Below, in pieces: positions 23,973-32,350 of a stretch of 63,144 nucleotides of DNA. Source of the DNA: JAFARZ01 sp035651595. GTDB lineage: Bacteria; Actinomycetota; Actinomycetes; Streptosporangiales; Streptosporangiaceae. A program made the translations under genes and the position numbers. Positions within the stretch are counted from its first letter, which is position 1. Every line of letters begins with the position of its first letter. Below the pieces are notes generated by a model. That model worked only from the letters and a program-made list of their open reading frames with translations. It was not told where the DNA came from and made no database searches. Location: contig DASRFJ010000074.1 of NCBI GenBank assembly GCA_035651595.1, positions 1 through 63,144 of the forward strand, in the 5' to 3' direction.

Positions 23973-25919
23973 ATGGGCAGCATGTCAGCTTCGGACGCAG
24001 CTCCCCTGCCCCGGCTCGGCGAAGTCTTCTTCGACGTCCGCGGCAGCTCGAGAAGCATGCGGCTGAGCTGGTATTCCGACACCGGCATCGCCGTGTTCAG
24101 CATCTGGCAGGGAGGCACGTGCACCGGCACGTTCCGGCTGCCGATGGAGGAGCTGCAGCGGCTCGTCGGCGCCCTCCAGCGGGGGCCCGCCGACGCCATG
24201 GTAGACATGCGTGCCCCGGTCACCGGTGACGTGCGGTACATGCAGCCGCAGCAGTATCCCGGCGCGCCCACCGACCCGCGGTTGCGGGTGGTGCCCGGGT
24301 ACGGCCCGCCCGGGATGTATGAGCCCGAGTATGCCAACCCGGCGACCGGGGAATTCCGTGCGCTGCCGGCCGACCAGCCGCCCGCTCCGGCGCGCCCCGC
24401 GCGGGCCGCCCAGCTGGCGCTCCCCGCGCCGGTCCAGGCGGTTCCCGGCGACTACGGTCAGGGGCGGCTGGAATACCCGAGCCAGGGCCAGTACGCACAG
24501 GGGCAGTACGCGGGGTCGGGCGGGTACCCGGTGCAGGACCAGTATTCCGCCCAGGCGGAGTACTCCGGCCGCGGTGAGTACCCCGGACAGCTCGATTACC
24601 CCGAACAAGATCGCTACGCGGCCTACAGCCAGGGGCAGTACGCCGCTCAGTACGCGGGTCAGTACGCGGGGTACGCGGGCCAGGGACAGTACTCCGCCCA
24701 GGGCGGTTACGATTCCGGCCAGAGCGGCTACGATTCCGGCCAAGGCGGCTACGATTCGGGCCAGGGCGGCGGTTACGCCGGTCAGGGTGAGTACGGCGGT
24801 CAAGATGGGTACGGTGGCCAGGGCCAGTACGTGAGCCAGGGGCAGCATGCCGCTCAGGGCCAGTATCCGGGCCACGACCAGTACGCCAGCCAGAGCCAGC
24901 ACGCCACCCAGTCTCAGTACGGCCAGAGCGGCGCCCAAGCCCAGTACCCGGGTGACGCCCAGTACAACGGCCAGAGCCAGTACACCGACTACAACGGCCA
25001 CGCGCAGTACCCGGCCGAAGCACAGTACCCGGCCGAAGGGCAGTACAGCGGCCAGTACGCCAGCGGCGCGCACTACAGCGGTCAAGGCCAGTACGCCAGC
25101 GAGGGCCAGTACGCCAACGGCCAGAGCCAGTACGGTGGCGACGCCCAGTACAACGGCCAGGGCCAGTACTCGGCCGAGGCCCAGTACAACGGCCACGGCC
25201 AGTACGCCAGCGAAGCGCAGTACAACGGTCAGGGGCAGTACGACGGCCAGGCGCACTACACCGGTCAAGCTGACTACGGCAGCCAGGCGCAGTACAGCGG
25301 CGGCCAGAGTCAGTACGCCGCCCCACCCCAGCACGCCGTCCCATCCCAACCCCAGCATGCCGCCCCATCCCAGCCGACCGCCCAAGCCCAGTACACCCCG
25401 GCGCCCCAGCAGCCTCAGCAGCACCAGGCGCAGCAGTACCAGGGTTCGGGACAATATCCCGGACAACCCGAGCATCCAGCACCCGGCCAGTACGCCAGCC
25501 AGGCTGGATATCCTGACCGGCCCGGCTATCCCGACCAGGGCGAGACCGCGTACCAGGGCCGCGAGTATTCCAGCCAGGGCGGCTACGCTGACCAGCGGCA
25601 ATACGACCAGCAGGCGTATCAAGATGACCGGTATGCCGGCCGCGCGTATCAGCAGCAGGAGTACCCCGAGACGGGTCGCGCCGACGAGCGCGGGTACTAC
25701 GAGTCCACCGAATACCAGGGCGCGGGCTACGGCAGCGGGTACGCCGATCGTGGTCAATCGCGCCAAGCGCAGTACCCGAGCCAGGGCTACGACGGCAACG
25801 GTACCTCGGCGCGCTGGGATTCTGACGCCACCGCGTTGCAGCCAGCGACCTCGTTCCCCTACGGCGCACAGGAAAGTCAGGGCGACGACTGGGAACAGAG
25901 ACGGCGCCGGAGGCGTTAG
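23973..25919 (+). CDS. protein with conserved N-domain and long Tyr/Gln/Gly prion-like tail
   Basis: About 648 residues. Residues ~10-90 form a compact domain ('LGEVFFDVRGSSRSMRLSWY', 'GIAVFSIWQGGTCTGTFRLP') that I recall only as an uncharacterised actinobacterial protein. After a Pro/Ala linker, residues ~155-640 are low-complexity: about 70 Tyr, mostly in QY, EY or GY pairs, with Gln, Gly, Ala, Ser and very few hydrophobics. In the middle Tyr recurs exactly every six residues (YNGQGQ, YSAEAQ, YNGHGQ...). It ends in a basic RRRRRR patch. No signal peptide or membrane segment. Such composition resembles phase-separating FUS-like domains. Starts at 23937 (GTG), 23973 or 23982 are all possible. 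Confidence 0.8.
   Translation: MGSMSASDAAPLPRLGEVFFDVRGSSRSMRLSWYSDTGIAVFSIWQGGTCTGTFRLPMEELQRLVGALQRGPADAMVDMRAPVTGDVRYMQPQQYPGAPTDPRLRVVPGYGPPGMYEPEYANPATGEFRALPADQPPAPARPARAAQLALPAPVQAVPGDYGQGRLEYPSQGQYAQGQYAGSGGYPVQDQYSAQAEYSGRGEYPGQLDYPEQDRYAAYSQGQYAAQYAGQYAGYAGQGQYSAQGGYDSGQSGYDSGQGGYDSGQGGGYAGQGEYGGQDGYGGQGQYVSQGQHAAQGQYPGHDQYASQSQHATQSQYGQSGAQAQYPGDAQYNGQSQYTDYNGHAQYPAEAQYPAEGQYSGQYASGAHYSGQGQYASEGQYANGQSQYGGDAQYNGQGQYSAEAQYNGHGQYASEAQYNGQGQYDGQAHYTGQADYGSQAQYSGGQSQYAAPPQHAVPSQPQHAAPSQPTAQAQYTPAPQQPQQHQAQQYQGSGQYPGQPEHPAPGQYASQAGYPDRPGYPDQGETAYQGREYSSQGGYADQRQYDQQAYQDDRYAGRAYQQQEYPETGRADERGYYESTEYQGAGYGSGYADRGQSRQAQYPSQGYDGNGTSARWDSDATALQPATSFPYGAQESQGDDWEQRRRRRR
25074..25310 (+). repeat. 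18-bp-period coding repeat (hexapeptide Y-x3-x-Q)
   Basis: Within the Tyr/Gln-rich gene the codons CAGTAC recur with an 18-bp period for many units, encoding hexads such as YNGQGQ, YSAEAQ, YASEAQ and YDGQAH. Third positions vary while Tyr and Gln are kept, so the repeat is under protein-level constraint rather than a fresh microsatellite. Confidence 0.75.
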
Positions 25920-26040
25920 TATGCAACAGCCGGTGCGGCTGTGTCCCCGGGCCGCACCTACTGCCTTCGCGGAATACCGTTTGGCTGGAGCCGCGTTGCG
26001 CCTTTCGCCGAGAGGCGACCTCCGCACCGGTGATGCGTGG

Positions 26041-26088
26041 CAAAGGGTCGACAACTGCGAGCATGTGCTCGCTCGCGTCGGCCCTTTG
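26041..26088. terminator. composite hairpin downstream of the Tyr/Gln-rich gene
   Basis: CAAAGGG/CCCTTTG form an outer stem, and GCGAGCA-TG-TGCTCGC an inner 7-bp stem. It lies 120 bp after the stop at 25919. Confidence 0.45.
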
Positions 26089-26111
26089 TCATGCAACTCG
26101 CCCGCCGCCAA

Positions 26112-26159
26112 GATCGTGTGCGAAAAGCGCCGGGTAGCCGGACCTTTTCGCACACGATC
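26112..26159. terminator. perfect 16-bp hairpin
   Basis: GATCGTGTGCGAAAAG pairs exactly with CTTTTCGCACACGATC across 16 bases that themselves contain CCGG...CCGG. It is the stronger of two tandem hairpins between the Tyr/Gln-rich gene and the inverted-repeat element. Confidence 0.6.
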
Positions 26160-26182
26160 ATGAGCACCCGCCTCGACCGGCC

Positions 26183-26488
26183 GTAGCTGTTCACCAGGCG
26201 TCACAGGCGTGTTTTCGGTTGCTGGTTCGGGCGGAGCGCGCGTTGTGCCGATCGTCCGGGGCGAGGCGTCGAGAGGGCGGCCCTCAATACAGGGGGGTAT
26301 GCGGTCTGGTTTGTCCTGCTATGTGGGCCTGCGTTCCGCCGGTTCGCGTGGCTTGTTTCATGATCACGAATGGTTTTATGACCTAGAGCACGTAAAACCC
26401 TTCATGATCATGAACTATATACCCCTAGAGGGTATAGAGATCGTTCACTCATTCGAATATGACGCCTCTACGCTTGGTGAACAGCTAC
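26183..26488 (+). mobile_element. 306-bp MITE-like element, copy 1
   Basis: The ends are GTAGCTGTTCACCAGGCG and its complement with one mismatch (18-bp terminal inverted repeats), flanked by an 8-bp direct repeat GACCGGCC (26175-26182 and 26489-26496), the footprint of transposition. There is no conserved ORF inside. It contains a 58-bp palindromic core (26357-26414) and a second small palindrome TATACCCCTAGAGGGTATA. Copy 2 lies inverted at 38320-38623. The transposase that moves it is not in the window. Confidence 0.85.
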
Positions 26489-26622
26489 GACCGGCCACGC
26501 AAAGTACCGCAAAACGGGCGCGGCGCAGGGGTGTCGCAACTACGTTGATCGGCGGCTGAACGAACCGCGAGCGGGCGGTGATCCGCCGACACCCGCGTAG
26601 CAGCAAACGACGCGGCAGCGGC

Positions 26623-27510
26623 TCAGGTCGGCGGGGTGGGCGGCTGCTGCCTGTCCGCGCGGTCGGCGGCCGTGGCGGTGGTCGCTGCGGTTCCCGCGGT
26701 GGTAGTTCCGGTGGTGGCGGCGGCGGGTGCGGTGGCTGCTGCCGGGTTGCCGGATGCGGCGGGGGTCGCGGTTGCGGCGGGCGTGTCCGGAGCGGGCTGG
26801 GCTGGGGGGAGGGCCTGCGTCAGGGGAGCGGTCTGGCCCGGCGGGACGGCGTCTTCGCCGGCCGGTACCGGACCGACGACGGCGTTCAGCACCTGGGAGT
26901 TGGGGATCGCGATGATGCTGCCACCGCTGTCCAGCCGCACGTAGGTGATGCCGATGTCGGCCACCGTGCCCTCGATCTGCCCGCCCAGCGCCCCGGCCCG
27001 CAGCCGGATCGTGTCGCCGACCCGGAACGGGCGGGCGAACAGCAGCACCAGGCCGGCGAACACGTTGGATAGCGCCTGCTGCGCCGCGATTCCGACGAAC
27101 ACGCTGGTCAGGGCGCCGCCGAGGACGAGCTGGCCGATCGGGACGCCGAACAGCTCGAGCGTCACCACGAGCGTGGTGAACGCCCCGATGATGAGCAGGG
27201 CGTACCGGGTGATCGCGGCGTGCGAGGTGCCCACCCGCGGTTCCAGGATTTGCCGCGCCTTGCCGGCGAGCCCGTACGTCGCCATGGAGCCGAGGGCGCA
27301 GAACGCGATCGCCGAACCGGGCCAGACGAGATGCCTGGCCAGGTCGCTTATCCCTTTTCCGTGGAAGAAGCCAAGGCGTTCCCGCGCATCGTAGGCGACG
27401 ACCGCCGCGACGATGGCGAGCAGCAGCGCGATGATCGCCTTCCACGGGCGAGTCTTCCGGCGGACCGTCTCCACCTTGGCCGGCAGATCGATCTGCTCCC
27501 AGGACTGCAC
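26623..27510 (-). CDS. small-conductance mechanosensitive channel (MscS family)
   Basis: Tension-gated channel protecting against osmotic down-shock, 295 residues. Three or four membrane helices; the pore helix and beta domain read 'VLGGALTSVFVGIAAQQALSN' and 'LLFARPFRVGDTIRL', the MscS hallmark. The beta domain ends at 'IAIPNSQVLNAVVGP'. The last ~75 residues are a disordered Ala/Pro/Thr tail replacing the usual alpha/beta vestibule, so the vestibule is reduced. The MITE-like element lies 134 bp beyond its stop. Confidence 0.9.
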   Translation of the reverse strand: MQSWEQIDLPAKVETVRRKTRPWKAIIALLLAIVAAVVAYDARERLGFFHGKGISDLARHLVWPGSAIAFCALGSMATYGLAGKARQILEPRVGTSHAAITRYALLIIGAFTTLVVTLELFGVPIGQLVLGGALTSVFVGIAAQQALSNVFAGLVLLFARPFRVGDTIRLRAGALGGQIEGTVADIGITYVRLDSGGSIIAIPNSQVLNAVVGPVPAGEDAVPPGQTAPLTQALPPAQPAPDTPAATATPAASGNPAAATAPAAATTGTTTAGTAATTATAADRADRQQPPTPPT

Positions 27511-27647
27511 GCGCGGCTACTCCCTCCCAGACGGCGGACCTGACGCGAACAACCGTATCGGCCCGGAAAGCCCGCAGTCCCCCCGGTCCGGCGGACCGGG
27601 GGGACTGGACGGAAGGACTGGCGAGGGCTGAGCCCGCTGGCCAGGGG

Positions 27648-28277
27648 TCAGGCGACTAGGGGTTTACCGACGGGAAGCCTGATCCTGCCTCCCATGCCAT
27701 TGGCCACCCCGGCCATGGAGGTGTACCACGCGACAATGGCGGTGATCAGACCGAGGTAGCCGGCTACCTGGATGAGTCCGGTGGTCGCCGCCGCACCCGC
27801 GGAGAAGAAGCCGATGGCCAGGAACAGCTCCGTGAGCCCCAGGGTGAGGAACACCCCGAACACGGCCATGTTGATCTGCAGGCTCATGATCATCATGTAG
27901 GTATTGAAGATCAGGAACGCCAGGTTGATCCAGGCGACGTCGTGATTGAACGCCGCCGGAGTGTCGTGGACGCCGTGGAGCTCGATCCAGAGGCCCGCGC
28001 CGATCCAGAAGCCTCCGTAACTAGAGAACGCGGTGCAGCCGAAGACGTTCCTGTTCCGGAATTCCCACATGCCGGCCAGCAGTTGGACGAGCCCGCCGTA
28101 CGCGAACGCGTACCCGATGAAGGTGAGACCGCCAGCGTGGGACATCCAGTTGGCGTTCTTGGCGGAAAAGAGGAAGGTGGTAAGGGCGAACGCCGCCAGC
28201 CCGAGCGGGGCGGGATCGGCGATTCCCGTTGTGGCGGCCGCGACGGGCCGTACATCTCGTTCTTCGCTGACGCTCAA
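27648..28277 (-). CDS. acetate uptake transporter, AceTr (SatP/GPR1/FUN34) family
   Basis: Six-helix membrane protein, 209 residues. The family signature 'ADPAPLGLAAFALTTFLFS' (N-P-x-P-L-G-L-x-x-F motif) is present near the N-terminus, and 'FRNRNVFGCTAFSSYGGFW' follows TM3. Members move acetate and succinate with protons. The start is TTG 28277, chosen for AGGAGGG 6 bases upstream; the frame is open further but without a Shine-Dalgarno. Confidence 0.9.
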   Translation of the reverse strand: MSVSEERDVRPVAAATTGIADPAPLGLAAFALTTFLFSAKNANWMSHAGGLTFIGYAFAYGGLVQLLAGMWEFRNRNVFGCTAFSSYGGFWIGAGLWIELHGVHDTPAAFNHDVAWINLAFLIFNTYMMIMSLQINMAVFGVFLTLGLTELFLAIGFFSAGAAATTGLIQVAGYLGLITAIVAWYTSMAGVANGMGGRIRLPVGKPLVA

Positions 28278-28471
28278 AGTGATCCCTCCTATATGAAGGT
28301 TTGACTCGTCAGGCCTTCCGTTCACATCTTGCCCACGAGCGGCCAGGTGTAAAGATTCGCCATGAGCGTAACTCTGTGCGCCCTTGCTGGCGAGACCCAA
28401 AGTGGTGCGAATTGTAATCGTCCGGGTACAAGAGTCGCTGGGTAAGATCTATATGGCAGGAGGGCGAAGAA

Positions 28472-28489
28472 ATGAGTCACCACCGATGA
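28472..28489 (+). CDS. five-codon minigene overlapping the DUF1707 start
   Basis: ATG-AGT-CAC-CAC-CGA-TGA is preceded by the strong Shine-Dalgarno AGGAGGG (28459-28465), 6 bases away, and its stop overlaps the next ATG as ATGA. It may load ribosomes for the DUF1707 gene, whose own start lacks a Shine-Dalgarno. Alternatively translation starts in frame at ATG 28453. Confidence 0.35.
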   Translation: MSHHR

Positions 28490-28908
28490 CCGACCGGAAC
28501 ATCCGCGCGTCGGACCTGGACCGGGAGGGCGTGGTGACGATCCTGCGGGACGCGCACGCCGAGGGCCGCCTGACCCTTGAGGAGTTCGACGAGCGCACCA
28601 CCGCCGCCTACGCGGCCAGAACCTGGGGCGACCTGGCGGACCTGACCGTGGACCTCCCGGTGCGGCCCGCGCTGAGCCTGCGGGAGCAGGGCCAGCAAGG
28701 CATGCCCACCCTGCCGGCCGTGAGCCCGGAGGCAACCCCGCCGGTACCGCGCCCGCGGCCGCCACGTCGTGGTCCGGACGGACGTCTGCTGCCCGCCCTG
28801 TTCATCTGGGCGGTAATCGCGGCGGCGGCCGGCAGCCCGTGGATCGCCGGTATTCTCACGGTATTTTTCATCGGCCTGCTGGCCACCCGGCTGTCGCCGC
28901 GGCGGTGA
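28486..28908 (+). CDS. DUF1707 (SHOCT-like) membrane protein
   Basis: A 140-residue protein. The N-terminal DUF1707 module 'NIRASDLDREGVVTILRDAHAEGRLTLEEFDERTTAAYAARTWGDLADLTVDLP' is complete (residues 4-57). A Pro-rich linker follows, then a C-terminal hydrophobic hairpin, 'LFIWAVIAAAAGSPWIAGILTVFFIGLLAT', ending in a basic tail. Function of DUF1707 is not established; it is common in actinobacterial membrane proteins. Confidence 0.88.
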   Translation: MTDRNIRASDLDREGVVTILRDAHAEGRLTLEEFDERTTAAYAARTWGDLADLTVDLPVRPALSLREQGQQGMPTLPAVSPEATPPVPRPRPPRRGPDGRLLPALFIWAVIAAAAGSPWIAGILTVFFIGLLATRLSPRR

Positions 28909-29060
28909 GCGGCAACACGCCCAGCGAGAATTAATGCGTAAGCACGCCTGATGGCGGTAACTGGCAGCTACTATGAGTCAGCTACGCCCCATGACCTGCG
29001 GGCAAGGCGGAAGGGTCGGAAACCATTCAGCTGAGGCCCGGAGAGTCTGAGAGGCATACA

Positions 29061-30698
29061 TTGGCTGACACCACGACCCGAGGGCAGCTAGGAGCGGACG
29101 CCGCCTCCGAGGCGCCCACGGACGACGCGGTGCCCGGCGGCGATCGGCTACGTGGAGTAACTAGCTGGCCCGGCAGGTTGCGACGCACCACGCGGGTGCA
29201 CTGGCAGTTCAGCCTGGTCGTGGCGGCCGCGATCCTGATGCGGGCCGTCGTGCTGCTCGCGTACCCGCCGATCATGTGGTTCAACGACTCGTTCAACTAC
29301 GTCAGCGACGCGATCAGCTTCATCCCTGACGAAGTCCGGGCGAACGGCTATCCGTTCTTCCTCTCGCTCGCGCTGGTGCCGTGGCACAACGTCTACCCGG
29401 TGGCGCTGCTCCAGGCGGCTATGGGGATGGCGATGGGCATCGTGATCTACGCCTTGCTACGACACAGGGGCCTGCCCTGGTGGGGTGCCGCCCTGCCCGC
29501 GGTGCCCGTGCTGTTCGACGTGTTCGAGCTTCAGCTTGAGCACATGATCACCGCAGACACCCTGTTCACGTTCCTGGTCACCGTCGCGCTGGTGCTCTGC
29601 TGCTGGCGAGACAGGCCGTCGGTCACCACGATGGCGGTGACCGGACTGCTTGTCGGCTACGCGACCCTGGTCCGGTCGGTCGGTGAGCCGTTGCTCATCG
29701 TCTTCATCCTGGCCATGCTCATCCGCCGGGCCGGCTGGCGCCAGCTCCTCGCGCTGACCGTGGCCGGGGTGGCCCCGATCGCCGGGTACATGATCTGGTT
29801 CCACGGCTCCTACGGAAAGTACGCGCTCACCGAGTCCCAGGGCGCGTTCCTGTACAGCAGGGTCAGCACGTTCGCCGAGTGCTCGAAGATCAACCCGCCC
29901 GCCAGCCTGCGGTTCCTGTGCGACCCGACGCCCACGTACCGGCGGCCGCCGTCGCAGGAGTACCTGTGGGCCAACAACGAGCTATGGCCCGACAGCAACC
30001 GCGAGACCCCGCTGATGGCCGCGTACGGGCAGGACAACGCGTTCCGCTTCACCGCCCACGCGAGCGGCCAGATGACCAAGTTCGCCGAGCAGGCAATCCT
30101 CGCCCAGCCTGGCGCCTACGTTCGCGCGGTCTACAACGACGTGGTGCACACGTTCGCGTGGAACCGGCAGCCTGACCCGCAGAACAAGATCGGGAACGGC
30201 AACGGCCCGCCGTTCAGGTTCTCGAACTCCCCGGTCAAGCCGCCATGGTGGGTGGAGCCCACCGCAACGGACCAGACGGCGAACGCGCTGCACAAGCAGC
30301 TGGCCGGCGCTCTCGGTGGCAGACTCGCCCAGCCCAGCGTGAATCATCCGTGGGCCGGGTTCGTCCAGGGTTACCAGAGCGGCGTCTACCTGCCGGGCAG
30401 CCTGCTCGGACTGATCGTGCTGATCGGCGCGGTGGGTGTGATCGGCCGCTTGCGGCCGCGCCGCGGCCGGCCAATCGGCGGGATCGTGCTGCTGCCCTGG
30501 CTGGTGGGTGCCGTGCTGATCGTGTTCCCGCCGATGACCGCCGGATTCAGCTACCGCTACGTGGTCGCCGCGGTGCCGGCCGCGTGCCTCGCTGCCGGGC
30601 TGGCGTTCGCCCGGCAGCCCGGCGAGCGTTCAGTGCGGGCCCTGACGGCCGATCTGGGGCGGTACTTTGGCCGCGGCGTCCCGGTCAAGCAGGAATAG
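29061..30698 (+). CDS. polytopic membrane protein, glycosyltransferase (GT-C)-like
   Basis: A 545-residue protein with about 10-12 helices and a large extracytoplasmic segment (about 250-430). After TM1 it has 'IMWFNDSFNYVSDA', an acidic motif in the first outer loop as in GT-C enzymes of the ArnT/PMT type, which use polyprenyl-phosphate sugars. The start is TTG 29061 with GAGAGG upstream. The last 69 bp overlap the convergent pgl gene. Assignment to GT-C is by topology and the loop motif only. Confidence 0.65.
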   Translation: MADTTTRGQLGADAASEAPTDDAVPGGDRLRGVTSWPGRLRRTTRVHWQFSLVVAAAILMRAVVLLAYPPIMWFNDSFNYVSDAISFIPDEVRANGYPFFLSLALVPWHNVYPVALLQAAMGMAMGIVIYALLRHRGLPWWGAALPAVPVLFDVFELQLEHMITADTLFTFLVTVALVLCCWRDRPSVTTMAVTGLLVGYATLVRSVGEPLLIVFILAMLIRRAGWRQLLALTVAGVAPIAGYMIWFHGSYGKYALTESQGAFLYSRVSTFAECSKINPPASLRFLCDPTPTYRRPPSQEYLWANNELWPDSNRETPLMAAYGQDNAFRFTAHASGQMTKFAEQAILAQPGAYVRAVYNDVVHTFAWNRQPDPQNKIGNGNGPPFRFSNSPVKPPWWVEPTATDQTANALHKQLAGALGGRLAQPSVNHPWAGFVQGYQSGVYLPGSLLGLIVLIGAVGVIGRLRPRRGRPIGGIVLLPWLVGAVLIVFPPMTAGFSYRYVVAAVPAACLAAGLAFARQPGERSVRALTADLGRYFGRGVPVKQE

Positions 30699-31412
30699 CG
30701 TGCGCTGCCTGCCGCGAGCACCCGCGGCGGGCACTTGAACCGGTCCGGCGTCGGACGACAGCGCCATCGCGACCGCGTCGGCCTTCTCCGCGCCGGAGGC
30801 GAGGATCCATACCTCACGGGCGGCCCGGATGGACGGCAAGGTCAGCGACAGCCGGGTCGGCGGCGGTTTGGGGGAGCCGCGGACGGCGACCACCGGCCGC
30901 TCGTCGTACAAGGCGGGCATCCCGGGAAACAGCGACGCCACGTGCGCTTCAGGGCCGATGCCGAGCAGCAGCACGTCGAAGGCCGGCACCGGGCCATGGT
31001 CTTCCGGGCGGGTCGCGGCCGCGAGCCACCCGGCGTACCTGGCGGCCGCCGCTTCCGGGTCGTTCCCGTCCGGACCGTCCGGCCCCGGCATCGTGTGTAC
31101 CCGCCCCGGGTCCACGTCGACGTGATCGAGAAGAGCGGCCCGCGCGCCGGTTTCGTTCCGCTCCGGGTCGCCGGCCGGCTGGAACCGCTCGTCGCCCCAC
31201 CAGATGTCCAGGTGCCGCCAGTCGACCGCGTCCCTGGCGGGCGCGACGGCCAGCTCGGCGAGCACCGACGTGCCGATACCGCCGCCGGTCAGCACGACCG
31301 AGGCCGAGCCGCGTGCCGCGGCGGAGTCGACCAGCGCGGTGAGCAGTCGCGCGGCCACCGCCTTGGCGAGCAGCGGGCCGTCGTGGTGAACCAGGACCTC
31401 GGGAACGCTCAT
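30630..31412 (-). CDS. pgl: 6-phosphogluconolactonase
   Basis: Hydrolyses 6-phosphogluconolactone after G6PDH in the oxidative pentose phosphate pathway. It has 260 residues with 'VVLTGGGIGTSVLAEL', 'WWGDERFQPAGDPERNETGA' and 'DVLLLGIGPEAHVASLFPG', the family substrate-binding segments (NagB/PGL fold). ATG 31412 overlaps the opcA stop (ATGA). Last gene of the ctaA-tkt-tal-zwf-opcA-pgl run; its 3' end overlaps the convergent membrane-protein gene. Confidence 0.95.
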   Translation of the reverse strand: MSVPEVLVHHDGPLLAKAVAARLLTALVDSAAARGSASVVLTGGGIGTSVLAELAVAPARDAVDWRHLDIWWGDERFQPAGDPERNETGARAALLDHVDVDPGRVHTMPGPDGPDGNDPEAAAARYAGWLAAATRPEDHGPVPAFDVLLLGIGPEAHVASLFPGMPALYDERPVVAVRGSPKPPPTRLSLTLPSIRAAREVWILASGAEKADAVAMALSSDAGPVQVPAAGARGRQRTLFLLDRDAAAKVPPQIGRQGPH

Positions 31413-32350
31413 GCGGCGGTACCAGCGGGGTCGGCTGCGCCGACGGGCCCGACATCGCGGGCCAGCTCCCGCAGGGTCTCGCCGTAGAGCTCGTCTGGCT
31501 CCAGCCGGCGGAGTTCCTCGGCGATCAGGTCGGCGATGTCCCGGCGGTGCAGCGCCACCCGCCGGTCGGGTCTGCCGGGCCAGGACAGCGTGGCGGTGCG
31601 GCCGTCCGGCCGGCACAGCTCGATCTCGCCGTCCTGGGTCTCGAAGCTGACCGAGGTGATGCCCGGCCCGTCCGAGTCGGTCCGGGTAACCGGGACGGCG
31701 AGCCGCAGCCGGAGCCACGCGGCGATCAGGTCCGCGGTCGGGTTGGCCGCCTCGGCCGCCACCTGGCCGCTCAGCAGGGCTGGGTACGGCTGGTCCAGCG
31801 TCGCGGCGAGCAGCGACCGCCATGGGGTGGCCCTGGTCCAGCTCAGGTCCGTGTCGCCCGGGCGGTATGCCTCGGCAAGGCGCACCAGCATGTCGCGTGG
31901 CAGCTCGTTCGAGGCCGCGTCGGTGACCCGGCGCTGGGCGACGGCGCCGAGCGCCGCCGTCACCGGCGAGGCCGACACCTCGTCCGGCCACCAGGTGACC
32001 ACCGGGACGTCCGGCGCGAGCAGCGGCGCCACCACCGAGTCGGCGTGCTGGGCGAGCGGCCCGTACAGCCGCAGCAGGATCGTTTCGCCCGGGCCGGTCT
32101 CGCCGACCCGGATCTCGGCGTCGAGCCGGGACTCGGCGCGCGGCTTGCGCGGGATCACCGCGAGCACCCGGCTCGGGTGCTCGCGGCCGGCCTGCGCGGC
32201 GGCCCGGACGGCGTCGTACTGCGCTTCCTCGTTGGTGACGATGATCAGCGTCAGCACCATGCCGGAGGCCGGCCCGCCCATCCGCCGGCGCACCTGCGTC
32301 AGCGCGTCGTGGATCGCGCCCGTGCTGGTGTTGGTCAGGTCGATCGTCAC
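31409..32350 (-). CDS. opcA: G6PDH assembly/activating protein OpcA
   Basis: Actinobacterial/cyanobacterial factor needed for active glucose-6-phosphate dehydrogenase. It has 313 residues with typical segments 'VLTLIIVTNEEAQYDAV', 'PVVTWWPDEVSASPVT' and 'DLSWTRATPWRSLLAATLD'. GTG 32350 overlaps the zwf stop (GTGA), matching the 4-base coupling used in this operon; a TTG at 32362 is also in frame. Confidence 0.95.
   Translation of the reverse strand: MTIDLTNTSTGAIHDALTQVRRRMGGPASGMVLTLIIVTNEEAQYDAVRAAAQAGREHPSRVLAVIPRKPRAESRLDAEIRVGETGPGETILLRLYGPLAQHADSVVAPLLAPDVPVVTWWPDEVSASPVTAALGAVAQRRVTDAASNELPRDMLVRLAEAYRPGDTDLSWTRATPWRSLLAATLDQPYPALLSGQVAAEAANPTADLIAAWLRLRLAVPVTRTDSDGPGITSVSFETQDGEIELCRPDGRTATLSWPGRPDRRVALHRRDIADLIAEELRRLEPDELYGETLRELARDVGPVGAADPAGTAA

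Noticed and set aside
25074..25310. CRISPR-like periodic repeat
   Set aside because: The 18-bp units are adjacent, degenerate and in frame within a coding region; there are no spacers and no cas genes.
23985..26204. 739-residue antisense ORF rich in Leu/Val
   Set aside because: It is the complement of the repetitive Tyr/Gln-rich gene. The 18-bp repeats remove stops on both strands, and the product shows no family features.
26209..26559. ORF across the first MITE-like element
   Set aside because: Copy 2 has no equivalent frame and the core is inverted, so no protein is conserved between copies.
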